From NCBI RefSeq assembly GCF_024529955.1, contig NZ_AP024855.1, forward strand, positions 992,001 through 1,056,000: a stretch of DNA of 64,000 bases, given 5' to 3'. Below the pieces are notes generated by a model. The model was not told where the DNA came from, made no database searches, and saw only the letters and a program-made list of their open reading frames with translations. The DNA comes from Photobacterium toruni (GTDB taxonomy: Bacteria; Pseudomonadota; Gammaproteobacteria; Enterobacterales; Vibrionaceae). The position numbers and the translations under genes are program-made. Position 1 is the first letter of the stretch; every line of letters begins with the position of its first letter. Below, in pieces: positions 43,427 through 52,417 of the stretch.

Positions 43427-43442
43427 ACACTATATTTTGTGT
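43427..43442 (+). promoter_or_regulatory. NrdR box 2
   Basis: ACACTATATTTTGTGT is a near-consensus NrdR box. The 31-bp spacing to box 1, three helical turns, is the usual paired arrangement for this repressor. Confidence 0.75.
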
Positions 43443-43484
43443 TTAAGTGACAGTGTCATTTTTCTGTGATTTTAGGAGCCTTGT

Positions 43485-45620
43485 GTGAATCCTGTAGTAA
43501 TAAAGCGTGATGGTTGCCGTGTATCTTTCGATGTTTTACGCATTAAAGAAGCCGTTATTGGAGCAGCAAATTCCATCAGCGATTCAGAGTGCCATACAAT
43601 GGACGAGGCCTATGCTACCTCAGTAGCTAACGCGGTATTAGCACAATTTTCGGGTACTGAGAATGTTGATATCCATGCCATTCAAGAAGCGGTAGAAACG
43701 CAGCTGATGGCGGGCCCACACAAGGTTGTTGCTCGTGCTTATATTGAATATCGTCATGATCGTGATATTTCTCGTGAGAAGAAAAGCCGTTTAAATAATG
43801 AAATTCGTGGCTTAATTGAACAAAGTAATGCTTCTTTGTTAAATGAGAATGCCAACAAAGACAGTAAAGTGATCCCGACGCAACGTGATCTACTTGCTGG
43901 TATTGTTGCTAAGCATTATGCCACTCAACATTTGTTACCTCGTGACATTGTTAAAGCACATGAAAGCGGTGAAATTCACTACCATGATTTAGACTACTCA
44001 CCATTTTTCCCAATGTTCAACTGTATGCTAATTGATCTTAATGGCATGTTGACTCATGGCTTTAAGATGGGTAATGCTGAAATTGATACGCCGCGATCAA
44101 TTTCAACCGCAACTGCAGTAACAGCACAAATTATTGCTCAAGTTGCGAGCCATATTTATGGTGGCACCACGATTAACCGTATTGATGAGGTATTAGCTCC
44201 TTATGTAACGGTTAGCTATGCCAAGCATTTAGAAGTAGCAACAGAGTGGGGTATTGCTGATCCTATTGCTTTTGCACAAGCACGCATTGAAAAAGAATGT
44301 TACGACGCATTTCAATCATTAGAATATGAAGTAAACACATTACATACTGCGAATGGTCAAACTCCTTTTGTAACTTTTGGCTTTGGTTTAGGCACATCGT
44401 GGGAATCGCGTTTAATTCAACAATCTATTCTTAAAAATCGTATTGCAGGTTTAGGTAAAAATCATAAAACAGCGGTATTCCCTAAGCTTGTTTTTGCGAT
44501 TAAAGATGGCCTTAACCATAAGTCTGATGATGCTAACTACGATATTAAGCAATTGGCATTAGAGTGCGCATCTAAGCGTATGTACCCTGATATTCTAAAC
44601 TATGACAAATTAGTTGAAGTAACCGGTTCGTTTAAAACGCCAATGGGTTGCCGTAGTTTCCTTGGTCCTTATGAAGAAAATGGTGAGCTTATTCATGAAG
44701 GTCGAAATAACCTTGGTGTAGTAAGTATCAACTTGCCACGTATTGCACTAGAAGCACAAGGTGATGAAGCGCGTTTCTTTGAGATTTTAGATGAACGTTT
44801 AGCGTTATCTCGTCGAGCACTAGATACACGTATTACTCGATTAAATGGCGTAAAAGCACGTGTTGCACCTATCCTTTATATGGAAGGCGCTTGTGGTGTA
44901 CGTTTGAAAGAAGATGATGATGTATCTGAAATCTTTAAACATGGTCGTGCCTCAATTTCATTAGGCTACATTGGTATTCATGAAACAGTGAATGCATTGT
45001 ATGGTAATGACACTCACGTTTATGATAGTGAAATGCTACGTGAAAAAGCGGTTGCTATTGTTCAGCGTCTACGTGATGCGACAGATGCATGGAAGGAAGA
45101 GTCAGGTTATGGCTTTAGTCTTTACAGTACACCAAGTGAAAATTTATGTAGCCGTTTCTGTGCTATTGATGCTAAAGAATTTGGCGTCGTTGCGGGCGTA
45201 ACAGACCGCGGATTTTATACCAACAGCTTCCACTTAGATGTTGAGAAAAAAGTGAATCCATATGACAAGATTGACTTTGAAATGGCATACCCAGATATCG
45301 CAAATGGTGGCTTTATTTGTTATGGCGAATACCCAAATATTCAGCATAACCTTGAAGCGTTAGAAAACGTGTGGGATTACAGTTATACCCGCGTGCCATA
45401 CTACGGTACTAATACACCGATTGATGAATGTTATGACTGTGGTTTTACTGGTGAATTTGACTGTACCAGTAAAGGTTTTACTTGTCCTAAATGCGGTAAC
45501 CATGAGCCATCTCGCGTATCAGTAACTCGTCGTGTATGTGGATACTTAGGTAGCCCTGATGCACGTCCGTTTAACTTTGGTAAACAAGAAGAAGTGAAAC
45601 GTCGCGTTAAACATATGTAA
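43485..45620 (+). CDS. nrdD: Anaerobic ribonucleoside-triphosphate reductase
   Basis: 711 residues from GTG 43485 (AGGAG upstream). ATP-cone at residues 1-95 ('VVIKRDGCRVSFDVLRIKEA'). The catalytic 10-stranded barrel follows with conserved Cys residues ('FFPMFNCMLIDL'), a C-terminal zinc site of two CxxC pairs ('CYDCGFTGEF', 'FTCPKCGN') and the glycyl-radical loop 'RRVCGYLGSPD'. It makes dNTPs without oxygen and needs NrdG for activation. Its promoter has FNR and NrdR sites; nrdG is 412 nt downstream with terminators between. Confidence 0.97.
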   Translation: MNPVVIKRDGCRVSFDVLRIKEAVIGAANSISDSECHTMDEAYATSVANAVLAQFSGTENVDIHAIQEAVETQLMAGPHKVVARAYIEYRHDRDISREKKSRLNNEIRGLIEQSNASLLNENANKDSKVIPTQRDLLAGIVAKHYATQHLLPRDIVKAHESGEIHYHDLDYSPFFPMFNCMLIDLNGMLTHGFKMGNAEIDTPRSISTATAVTAQIIAQVASHIYGGTTINRIDEVLAPYVTVSYAKHLEVATEWGIADPIAFAQARIEKECYDAFQSLEYEVNTLHTANGQTPFVTFGFGLGTSWESRLIQQSILKNRIAGLGKNHKTAVFPKLVFAIKDGLNHKSDDANYDIKQLALECASKRMYPDILNYDKLVEVTGSFKTPMGCRSFLGPYEENGELIHEGRNNLGVVSINLPRIALEAQGDEARFFEILDERLALSRRALDTRITRLNGVKARVAPILYMEGACGVRLKEDDDVSEIFKHGRASISLGYIGIHETVNALYGNDTHVYDSEMLREKAVAIVQRLRDATDAWKEESGYGFSLYSTPSENLCSRFCAIDAKEFGVVAGVTDRGFYTNSFHLDVEKKVNPYDKIDFEMAYPDIANGGFICYGEYPNIQHNLEALENVWDYSYTRVPYYGTNTPIDECYDCGFTGEFDCTSKGFTCPKCGNHEPSRVSVTRRVCGYLGSPDARPFNFGKQEEVKRRVKHM

Positions 45621-45630
45621 CGATGATTTT

Positions 45631-45658
45631 CTGGTGGTATTATATACCACCAGTTTTT
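45631..45658 (+). terminator. nrdD terminator
   Basis: 10-bp perfect stem CTGGTGGTAT / ATACCACCAG, 3-nt loop, then T-run. Confidence 0.85.
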
Positions 45659-45713
45659 ACTCGGAATAAAATATGTTCAATTATAATGAAAGCGTATTTT
45701 TTCGAGATAATAA

Positions 45714-45737
45714 AAAAGGCGCCTAGAGGCACCTTTT
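45714..45737. terminator. Second hairpin in the nrdD-nrdG gap
   Basis: AAAAGG and GCC pair with GGC and CCTTTT around a TAGA loop, with one mismatch. Confidence 0.5.
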
Positions 45738-45981
45738 AATCAGATATTTCTAATTGTTATTAATCAATCAGTCAATCTAGCGTGAGAACTTGATTATAGC
45801 TGAAATAATAGTGATTAGACAATCTTTAAAAGATTAACTCTAGGGTTATGTCTCATTTTAGTGGAATATCATATTTATGAATAATCAACTAGAAATGTCA
45901 TCTATTTGTGTTGCATATGCTTTGATTTTGCAATATCAACTAGATGTTAATATAGCTATTTATTTTATGTTTTAATAAGTT

Positions 45982-46003
45982 AAAAGCGCTTTCGGGCGCT
46001 TTT
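45982..46003 (+). terminator. Hairpin directly upstream of nrdG
   Basis: AAAAGCGC / GCGCTTTT with a 6-nt loop, followed by T-rich DNA, 29 nt before the nrdG ATG. The region 45738-45981 otherwise holds only a 32-codon ORF (45877-45975) with no ribosome site. A plus-strand RNA may end here, or the hairpin may limit nrdG expression. Confidence 0.6.
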
Positions 46004-46032
46004 GTTATTTTTGTTATTAAAGAAGAACTGCT

Positions 46033-46506
46033 ATGAATTACCACAATTACTACCCTGTAGATATCGTTAATGGTCCAGGTACTCGTGTAACTTTATTTGT
46101 TTCTGGTTGTGTGCATCAATGTAAAGGATGTTATAACCAAAGCACATGGCGTTTAGATGCTGGGCACTCGTTTACTCAAGCGATGGAAGATCAAGTAATT
46201 AATGATCTTAATGATACTCGTATTAAACGTCGTGGTTTATCGCTTTCTGGTGGTGATCCGCTTCATCCTCAAAATGTGGCAGCAGTTCTGCAATTAGTAA
46301 AGCGAGTACGTCGTGAGTGTGTGGGTAAAGATATTTGGTTATGGACTGGCTATTTATTATCAGAACTTACAGCAGAACAGCAGCAAATTGCTGACATCAT
46401 TGATGTAATGGTCGATGGAAAATATGAACAAGCACAACGAAATCCTTCTTTAGTATGGAAAGGTAGTGAAAATCAAATCATTCATTATTTTAAGATTGAT
46501 AACTAG
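46033..46506 (+). CDS. nrdG: Anaerobic RNR-activating radical SAM protein
   Basis: 157 residues, normal size. The radical-SAM cluster motif is 'CVHQCKGCYNQ' (CxxxCxxC), followed by the SAM-binding 'LSLSGGDPLHPQN'. It generates the glycyl radical on NrdD. AAGAAG precedes the ATG. It is separated from nrdD by 412 nt and three hairpins, wider than in many enterics, so partial read-through or its own promoter may set its level. Confidence 0.95.
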   Translation: MNYHNYYPVDIVNGPGTRVTLFVSGCVHQCKGCYNQSTWRLDAGHSFTQAMEDQVINDLNDTRIKRRGLSLSGGDPLHPQNVAAVLQLVKRVRRECVGKDIWLWTGYLLSELTAEQQQIADIIDVMVDGKYEQAQRNPSLVWKGSENQIIHYFKIDN

Positions 46507-46811
46507 AAGAAGCAGATCATTTAGCTAATTTTGGTTAATATTTTTGTCATTTTTTATTGCAATAATGTAATTCTTTAAGTTCAGGATAAACTTATCCACT
46601 GTTTCTGTGTATAACTATGGGAAAACACAATGGATAGTCATTGATTGCGCATTAATAGTCGTAATCAATAATCAAAAATTTACCAACTGCGTCGAAAAAT
46701 TTATAAATTATAGTGTTTGGCGTTGCTTTTTAGATGAAATCTATTTGCTCTTTATTAAAAAAGCATTATATTTAACTCATTGAATATAATGCTTTTAAAG
46801 CAGAAAATATT
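46507..46811. other. Intergenic stretch before the EIIC-EAL gene
   Basis: 305 nt, AT-rich, promoter side of the EIIC-EAL gene. No ORF, terminator or repeat stands out. Confidence 0.4.
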
Positions 46812-48866
46812 ATGCCAATCTTTGCGAAAATGTCTCAATTATCTGTTAATAAATATCTTGTTGCAGTCTCAAATGTTTTTTTAATGACATTACCATTGGT
46901 ATTAATATCCACTTCCTGTGAATTAATGGCGCTATTTTTTGATTATTTTGATTTTGGTGATGTAGGAAAAACGATACATTATGTTGGTCAAATGACAAGC
47001 ATTATGATTCCTATTTTAGTGAATTTTTATCTTGCCACTTATTTATCTGCTGTAAAACGTATTCCAAAGAGTACGGTTATCTCAACGTCATTAACTGTTT
47101 TTTTTATTGTTTCTTATCAGTGGAATTTAATATCACCTATTATCCCTTTGCCGAATAATTTCACTATATCACTGTTAACTGCATATGTTTCTTGTGAACT
47201 TTTTTATAAATTAAAACAAATAAAAATATTTAAAGTAAAAACGGGTCAATCTTTTATTGATATATCAATAAGTATGTTAGCTGGTGCTATAGTAACTATT
47301 CTAATGGCTCTATCAATAAGTGTTTTATTTCATAAATTATTTGAAAAATTATCCTCTATTATTTCTTGGTCATTTATTCCTCGTTTAGATCCGACTTCAT
47401 TTATCGATGGATTAATTTATGAAGTATTACGTGGCTTATTTTGGATTATAGGTGTTAATGGGCATAATATTTTACATTCTTATAAAACAGAACTTTATAA
47501 TGTTACGTTAGCAAATATTACTGAATGGCATAATTTTGGTATTGATTTGAATATCTTAAGTACTAATTTCTATGACTTTTTTACGGGTATCGGCGGTAGT
47601 GGCAATATGCTGAGCTTGGTTATTTGCATGTTGTTCTTTGCAAAAAGTAAAGGGTATAAGTTATTAGCTAAGGCGACATTAGTCTTATGTTTGTTTAATG
47701 TTAATGAGCCTATTTTGTATGGTGTTCCGGTTATCTTTAATCCAATTATGATTGTTCCTTTCTTAATTGTGCCGACAGTGAGTTTTGTTATCGCTTATAG
47801 TGCGATATATATCGGGATTGTACCTCCATTAAGTGAGGTTTATAGCTGGTTAATGCCCCCGTTTGTGAGTGGTTATATGGCAACAGGAGGAGCCATCTCT
47901 GGTGCTGTTTTACAATTATTTTTAGTATTAATTGGTATTGTTATCTATTTACCATTTTTTAAATTGATGGATAAGCGTAGTTTGGGGATCGGAGTTTCAG
48001 ATATATTTTCAAATCGTTTATTTACCAGTGATGAAATAGAATCAAGAACTCGCTCAACCAGTTTTATACCATCATTACATAATAACCTTCGTGATCAGCG
48101 TGAAATTGAAAAATTACAAGCAAGTGGTGAGTTTATTCTTTATTACCAACCTCAGGTGGATATTAAGAATAATCGCATTGTTGGCTGTGAAGCCTTGATC
48201 CGTTTTAAAAATAATCAAGGAAAAATTTTACCTCCTACATTTCTAGCAGCATTTAATCAGTTGGGATTAATGCCCGAATTAGATTTGTGGGTATTAGATA
48301 AAGCGGTAAAAGCGACAGAAAAAATTATTATTGTTAACCCTAATTTTAAAATGTCGATTAATATTTCACCAAATACAGTACTTTTAAAAAATTTCGTTAA
48401 TATTATCAAAGATCGAATTGCGAATAGTTCATTATCTTTTCATCATATAGAATTGGAGTTTACCGAAGAGCTATTAATTTTAGATGAAGTAAAAATTGCC
48501 ACAATAATGGCAGACTTACAGCGTCTCGGAATTTCAGTTGCTTTAGATGATTTTGGTACGGGATATTCTTCTTTAGCGTATTTATCACGGTTTGAGTTTG
48601 ATAAAGTTAAGATTGATCGATCATTAGTATTAAATATTGATAGTCAACGAGGAAAAGAACTTTTTCAAATAGCAGTACAGTTGGGAAAAATTACTCAGGC
48701 CGAAATTGTTGTGGAAGGTGTAGAAAAACAAGCCGAGCTAGACTTTATTGCCTCATTAGGTGTTCGTTATATTCAAGGCTTTTATTTTTATCGACCAATG
48801 GCAGAAGATGAATTATTTCAACGCGATTTATTAACGCCACAGCAATGTGAAGTTGTTGATAATTAA
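46812..48866 (+). CDS. PTS EIIC-like membrane domain fused to an EAL phosphodiesterase
   Basis: 684 residues. Residues 1-400 form an EIIC domain of the lactose/cellobiose type: about ten TM helices and the sugar-site motif 'LFNVNEPILYGVPVIFNP'. Residues about 430-680 form an EAL domain with all catalytic elements: 'GCEALIRFK', 'ELEFTEELL', 'LDDFGTGYSSLAYL', 'VKIDRSLV', 'VVEGVEK' and 'QGFYFYRP'. It should hydrolyse cyclic-di-GMP, with the EIIC unit as a sugar sensor or transporter. No EIIA or EIIB subunit is encoded nearby, which favours sensing over transport. Such fusions exist in databases, from memory. No good ribosome site; the ATG at 46830 is an alternative. Confidence 0.9.
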   Translation: MPIFAKMSQLSVNKYLVAVSNVFLMTLPLVLISTSCELMALFFDYFDFGDVGKTIHYVGQMTSIMIPILVNFYLATYLSAVKRIPKSTVISTSLTVFFIVSYQWNLISPIIPLPNNFTISLLTAYVSCELFYKLKQIKIFKVKTGQSFIDISISMLAGAIVTILMALSISVLFHKLFEKLSSIISWSFIPRLDPTSFIDGLIYEVLRGLFWIIGVNGHNILHSYKTELYNVTLANITEWHNFGIDLNILSTNFYDFFTGIGGSGNMLSLVICMLFFAKSKGYKLLAKATLVLCLFNVNEPILYGVPVIFNPIMIVPFLIVPTVSFVIAYSAIYIGIVPPLSEVYSWLMPPFVSGYMATGGAISGAVLQLFLVLIGIVIYLPFFKLMDKRSLGIGVSDIFSNRLFTSDEIESRTRSTSFIPSLHNNLRDQREIEKLQASGEFILYYQPQVDIKNNRIVGCEALIRFKNNQGKILPPTFLAAFNQLGLMPELDLWVLDKAVKATEKIIIVNPNFKMSINISPNTVLLKNFVNIIKDRIANSSLSFHHIELEFTEELLILDEVKIATIMADLQRLGISVALDDFGTGYSSLAYLSRFEFDKVKIDRSLVLNIDSQRGKELFQIAVQLGKITQAEIVVEGVEKQAELDFIASLGVRYIQGFYFYRPMAEDELFQRDLLTPQQCEVVDN

Positions 48867-48967
48867 TACGCCATAAAATAAATCGTTATAGTGAAAGACG
48901 GTTCTACTTCCATATTGAGCTTATATACGGTAAATTCGCTCTCCTTTTATGCTCTATTGGGGACGTT

Positions 48968-49231
48968 ATGTCACGGACTATTGTTTATACCTATAAAGAA
49001 GAAGAGAAGCGGTTAATTTTCTCTTTTGATATACACCGTAATATTCATGAAGCGGTAGCTGCTGCTGAAGGTATCGACTTAACGGCCTTTTTAAAAATGG
49101 AACAGCAAGTTGAAGCTGTATCTACATGCAGTAAAGCTGGACGTGAATATCGTGATAGTTATTTCCGCAAGTTAGGCTTTGGTAAAATTGCACTTGCGAA
49201 GAAAGAAAACCGCGGTGTTGGTGAAAAATAG
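48968..49231 (+). CDS. DUF2960-like small protein
   Basis: 87 residues, soluble and basic at the end. The arrangement 'VYTYKEEEKRLIFSFD', then 'EAVAAAEGIDLTAFLKME' and 'YRDSYFRKLGFGKI', fits the DUF2960 family of vibrios and relatives, from memory. Function unknown. GGGG lies before the ATG, and a terminator follows at 49244. Confidence 0.65.
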   Translation: MSRTIVYTYKEEEKRLIFSFDIHRNIHEAVAAAEGIDLTAFLKMEQQVEAVSTCSKAGREYRDSYFRKLGFGKIALAKKENRGVGEK

Positions 49232-49243
49232 AATAGAGATAAG

Positions 49244-49270
49244 AAGCTGACGTTAAGTCAGCTTTTTTAT
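49244..49270. terminator. Bidirectional terminator
   Basis: AAGCTGAC / GTCAGCTT stem with a T-run, between convergent genes. Confidence 0.75.
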
Positions 49271-49286
49271 AACATCAAAATTACCA

Positions 49287-49670
49287 TTAATCTAATTCGT
49301 TATATTTTTTTGCTGAACCATAACACTTGCTTATTGGGTATTTAGCTGCATTTTGTTGTATTTTTTGTTGGCATGCCTGCATTACATTAATATCACACTT
49401 ATCGGCTAATCGTAGTAAATACATCATCACATCAGCGATTTCTTCACTAGCATGCTGTTTCTTTTCCGGCGATAATTGCTCGCTTTGCTCTGGCGTTAGC
49501 CATTGAAAAATTTCTTGCAGTTCTCCTACCTCGCCACTTAATGCCATGACTAAATTTTTGGGCGTATGGAATTGATCCCAGTTACGTTGATGGGCAAATT
49601 CCGCTAATGTTTGTTGGAGTTGCTTAATGTCATTAAATGACGTATTAAGCGTCTTTTTTGTTGTTGGCAT
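49287..49670 (-). CDS. MazG-like nucleotide pyrophosphohydrolase
   Basis: 127 residues from the ATG at 49670; the upstream extension starts at a TTG and is not preferred. The EExxE-12-28-ExxD metal signature of the all-alpha NTP pyrophosphatases is seen as 'ALSGEVGELQEIFQWL' and 'ASEEIADVMMYLLRLAD'. The size fits the RS21-C6/dCTPase-like group, which removes non-canonical or excess dNTPs. It lies 82 nt from the rarD start region, same strand. Confidence 0.85.
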   Translation of the reverse strand: MPTTKKTLNTSFNDIKQLQQTLAEFAHQRNWDQFHTPKNLVMALSGEVGELQEIFQWLTPEQSEQLSPEKKQHASEEIADVMMYLLRLADKCDINVMQACQQKIQQNAAKYPISKCYGSAKKYNELD

Positions 49671-49752
49671 AGGTATAATTATCCTAATAAGAGCAGGCAA
49701 GAAAACTAGCCTAACGATGCTTGAGTAAGCTGCTCGAAAGGCTATTTATTGA

Positions 49753-50658
49753 TTAATGATGAGTCAGGATAATTTTTTTTCGGCGAAATAGAGCTGGTAA
49801 AGCTTCAACGGTACAGAAGATTAAACCTAACCAAATTAAACCAAAACTAATCGCTTTCGTGTGATCAAAGACTTCACCAAATAAAAATACGGCCAGTAAA
49901 AACTGTAAACTGGGTTCAATATATTGCATTAATCCAACCATGGTAAGGCTAGTTCGATTGAGTGCTAAAGCAAAAAATATTAATGGTGCCACTGTAACTG
50001 GCGCTGCTCCTGCATAAAGTAAGAAGGTTGTAGTACCAGAAGTTAATGCGACGCTATCACCACTGAAATAGAGCCATACCATGTAGATAATAGCAAAAGG
50101 AGTAAGTACGGCAGCTTCAATTGTTACAGAGGTTAGTGCATCATATTTAATGTATTTTTTTGTTAAGCCATAAATAGCAAAAAAGCTACCCATTATTAAT
50201 GACAGCCACGGTAATTGTCCGTATTGCCATACTTGATAGCCAATGCCAAAAATTGCAAGGATAACCGCAATAACTTGAGCTTTAGTGAGTGTTTCTTTTA
50301 AGAAAAACATCGCTAATGCAATCGCAAATAATGGGTTAATAAAATAACCTAAACTGGCTGCGAGTACTTCGCCATGTGTGATCGCCCATGTAAATGCATA
50401 CCAAGAGACACTCATTATGATGCCAGCAAAACCACACATCGCTAATGATTTTTTATCCGCAACAATCTCTTTAATTGCTGGTATGGGTTGTCGAAGTAAT
50501 ATCATGACGATTAGCATTACGGGAACAGAGAATATAAGCCTTAATGCGAGTAATTCATTAGTATTTGCTTGAGGTAAGTATTGGTAATAGAGCGGTAGTA
50601 CTCCCCAAAGAATGAATGAAAATGCCGCTAGCATATTACCTGCACGACGTGATTGCAT
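49753..50658 (-). CDS. rarD: EamA-type transporter RarD
   Basis: 301 residues, ten TM helices in two EamA repeats. RarD-type features are 'AGNMLAAFSFILWGVLPLYYQ' (by its key residues AxxxFxxWGxxPLYY), 'WAITHGEVLAASLGYFINPL' and 'GLMQYIEPSLQFLLAVFLFGE'. It is a drug/metabolite transporter of unproven substrate, historically tied to chloramphenicol sensitivity. AGGTG precedes the ATG at 50658. Confidence 0.9.
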   Translation of the reverse strand: MQSRRAGNMLAAFSFILWGVLPLYYQYLPQANTNELLALRLIFSVPVMLIVMILLRQPIPAIKEIVADKKSLAMCGFAGIIMSVSWYAFTWAITHGEVLAASLGYFINPLFAIALAMFFLKETLTKAQVIAVILAIFGIGYQVWQYGQLPWLSLIMGSFFAIYGLTKKYIKYDALTSVTIEAAVLTPFAIIYMVWLYFSGDSVALTSGTTTFLLYAGAAPVTVAPLIFFALALNRTSLTMVGLMQYIEPSLQFLLAVFLFGEVFDHTKAISFGLIWLGLIFCTVEALPALFRRKKIILTHH

Positions 50659-51005
50659 GTTAACACCTAAAAGTAAAAAGTAGTTGTTGTCTCAATATCA
50701 TGGCAATACTGAGAAGCGGTAGTGATGAATGATCAAAATGGCGCTCAGGCCTAAGCAACTATCCTAGTGTAAAGTGATAACATTCGTTGCCATTTTGTCA
50801 CTGAATTTTTATAAGTCAATATATGCTATGAAGAAAAAACACTGATCAATAATGTTACCGTTTATTTTTTTGCATACGGTATAAAACACAACGACTAAAT
50901 AATAATGCTGCTAGGGTGTTTTTTTGATAAAATATCTAGGTAGGATAAAGGTTGATATATTTAACCGATAAAGCCATATTATAGCGTTTTAATTGAGAGA
51001 AAATA
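50659..51005. other. Divergent intergenic region
   Basis: 347 nt between rarD and the second DUF2750 gene. T-tracts and short repeats are seen, but no ORF or clear operator. Confidence 0.35.
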
Positions 51006-51359
51006 ATGACTAAATTAACTGCAGATATCCAAGCAAATAAAGCTTTGTTCGTAACAGAAACACAAGCAACTCGCGTTGTTTGGAGCCTTCGTAACGAAGA
51101 GGGTGATTGGTTATCTGTTGCATCTTCTGAATTTGAAGACTCTGAAGTGATGCCATTTTGGTCAAATGAAGCCGATGCTAAAGTACAATGTGCTGATGAA
51201 TGGTCTGAGTTTCAACCAAGTGAATTACCATTAGATATTTTTCTTGAAGATTGGATGATTACTCTAGTTGAAGACGGTGTTTTAGTTGGTTTAAACTGGA
51301 ATGAATCACTTGAGGGTGTTGAATTAGAACCTTCAGAAGTGGCTAAGCTTTACCTATAA
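51006..51359 (+). CDS. DUF2750 family protein, copy 2
   Basis: 117 residues, acidic. It shares the DUF2750 pattern with the protein at 38831: 'VTETQATRVVWSLRNEEGDW' (strand pair after the helix), 'VMPFWSNEADAKVQCADEW' (the P-x-W-x-N/K-x-x-A region) and an end with 'VEDGVLVGLNW'. The two differ in length and C-terminus, so they are distant paralogues. Function unknown. It ends with a long hairpin terminator. Confidence 0.8.
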   Translation: MTKLTADIQANKALFVTETQATRVVWSLRNEEGDWLSVASSEFEDSEVMPFWSNEADAKVQCADEWSEFQPSELPLDIFLEDWMITLVEDGVLVGLNWNESLEGVELEPSEVAKLYL

Positions 51360-51384
51360 TTGTTTTATATATTATAAAATACTG

Positions 51385-51433
51385 ACCCTGTGAGTAATAA
51401 TGAAATGTTTTATTATTTCCATAGGGTTTTTTA
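51385..51433 (+). terminator. Terminator
   Basis: ACCCT / AGGGT base with an inner TAATAATGAAA / TTTTATTATT helix, then TTTTTT. Confidence 0.7.
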
Positions 51434-51832
51434 TATTCTTGATAATAAAGAAAATCATATCATAGTGTAAATCACCTCTAAACATTATTAATACTAAAAA
51501 TAATAGTGTCGCTTTTAATTAATATTTAAACCAATAAATGATAATGTTTCATCATATCAATCTTTGCTCTTATTTTTATATCATTTAGAGTAATTAATTT
51601 TAGGTAGATTGATTATAGATATAATTTCATTCTCTGTTGCTGATTAGTTTATATTCTTGAATGGTATAATTATTCATGTATTATGGTGTGTATTAGATAA
51701 TAATATATAGAACAATTGAATCGATACCACAGTTATTGGTTGTTGTTTACGCTAATATGGTAAATATCACTATAATATTTAGTTGATTGTATTAAATATA
51801 TTTATCACTACTGAAGGATTACAGGATAAATT
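51434..51832. other. AT-rich spacer before the NlpC/P60 gene
   Basis: About 400 nt, very AT-rich, with no supported ORF. It contains the promoter of the lipoprotein gene at 51833. Confidence 0.4.
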
Positions 51833-52354
51833 GTGAAGAATGGATCACTAACAAAAAAAACGATATTAGTATTATTAACTTTGTTATCAATGGTCGGATG
51901 TTCATCTGCACCAACAGATACGACTAATACCGAAAAAACGTTAACGTCTGCACCTAAGCATGATACTGCGAAAATATTACCCGTTCACAATAATATGTTT
52001 GATGGGGTTTATCATAATTGGAAAGGTACACCATATCGTTATGGTGGTTCGTCTAAGAAAGGAATAGATTGTTCTGCTTTTGTTCAGGTTGGTTATTCGA
52101 GTGTCTATCAAAAATCGTTACCTCGAACAACCTTAGAATTAGTAAAAAAGGGTAAACAAGTTAAACGTCATAACGCAAAAGAAGGCGATTTGGTCTTTTT
52201 TAGAACTGGGCGTAATTCGCGCCATGTGGGAATTTATTTAGGTAATTTAGAGTTCTTACATGCATCGCAATCTAAAGGCGTTATTATCTCACGATTAGAT
52301 AACCCATATTGGAAACGCCATTTTTGGCAAATACGACGATTAGATAAATATTAA
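51833..52354 (+). CDS. NlpC/P60-family lipoprotein peptidoglycan endopeptidase
   Basis: 173 residues from GTG 51833 (AGGATAAATT before it). Lipobox LSMVGC, Cys about residue 23. The NlpC/P60 domain (about 60-170) has the catalytic Cys in 'RYGGSSKKGIDCSAFVQ', His in 'NSRHVGIYLG', and a third polar residue in 'FLHASQSKGV'. It resembles Spr/MepS, NlpC and YdhO, and probably cleaves peptide cross-links or stems in the outer part of the periplasm. Convergent with the DsbD-like gene. Confidence 0.92.
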   Translation: MKNGSLTKKTILVLLTLLSMVGCSSAPTDTTNTEKTLTSAPKHDTAKILPVHNNMFDGVYHNWKGTPYRYGGSSKKGIDCSAFVQVGYSSVYQKSLPRTTLELVKKGKQVKRHNAKEGDLVFFRTGRNSRHVGIYLGNLEFLHASQSKGVIISRLDNPYWKRHFWQIRRLDKY

Positions 52355-52417
52355 AAAGAAATTCAGCGACACGTTTATACTTTTAAAGAGAAAGCATAGT
52401 GTGCCGCTGATTATTAA

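Noticed and set aside
45877..45975. 32-codon ORF between nrdD and nrdG
   Set aside because: No ribosome site and no recognisable features; probably chance in AT-rich DNA.
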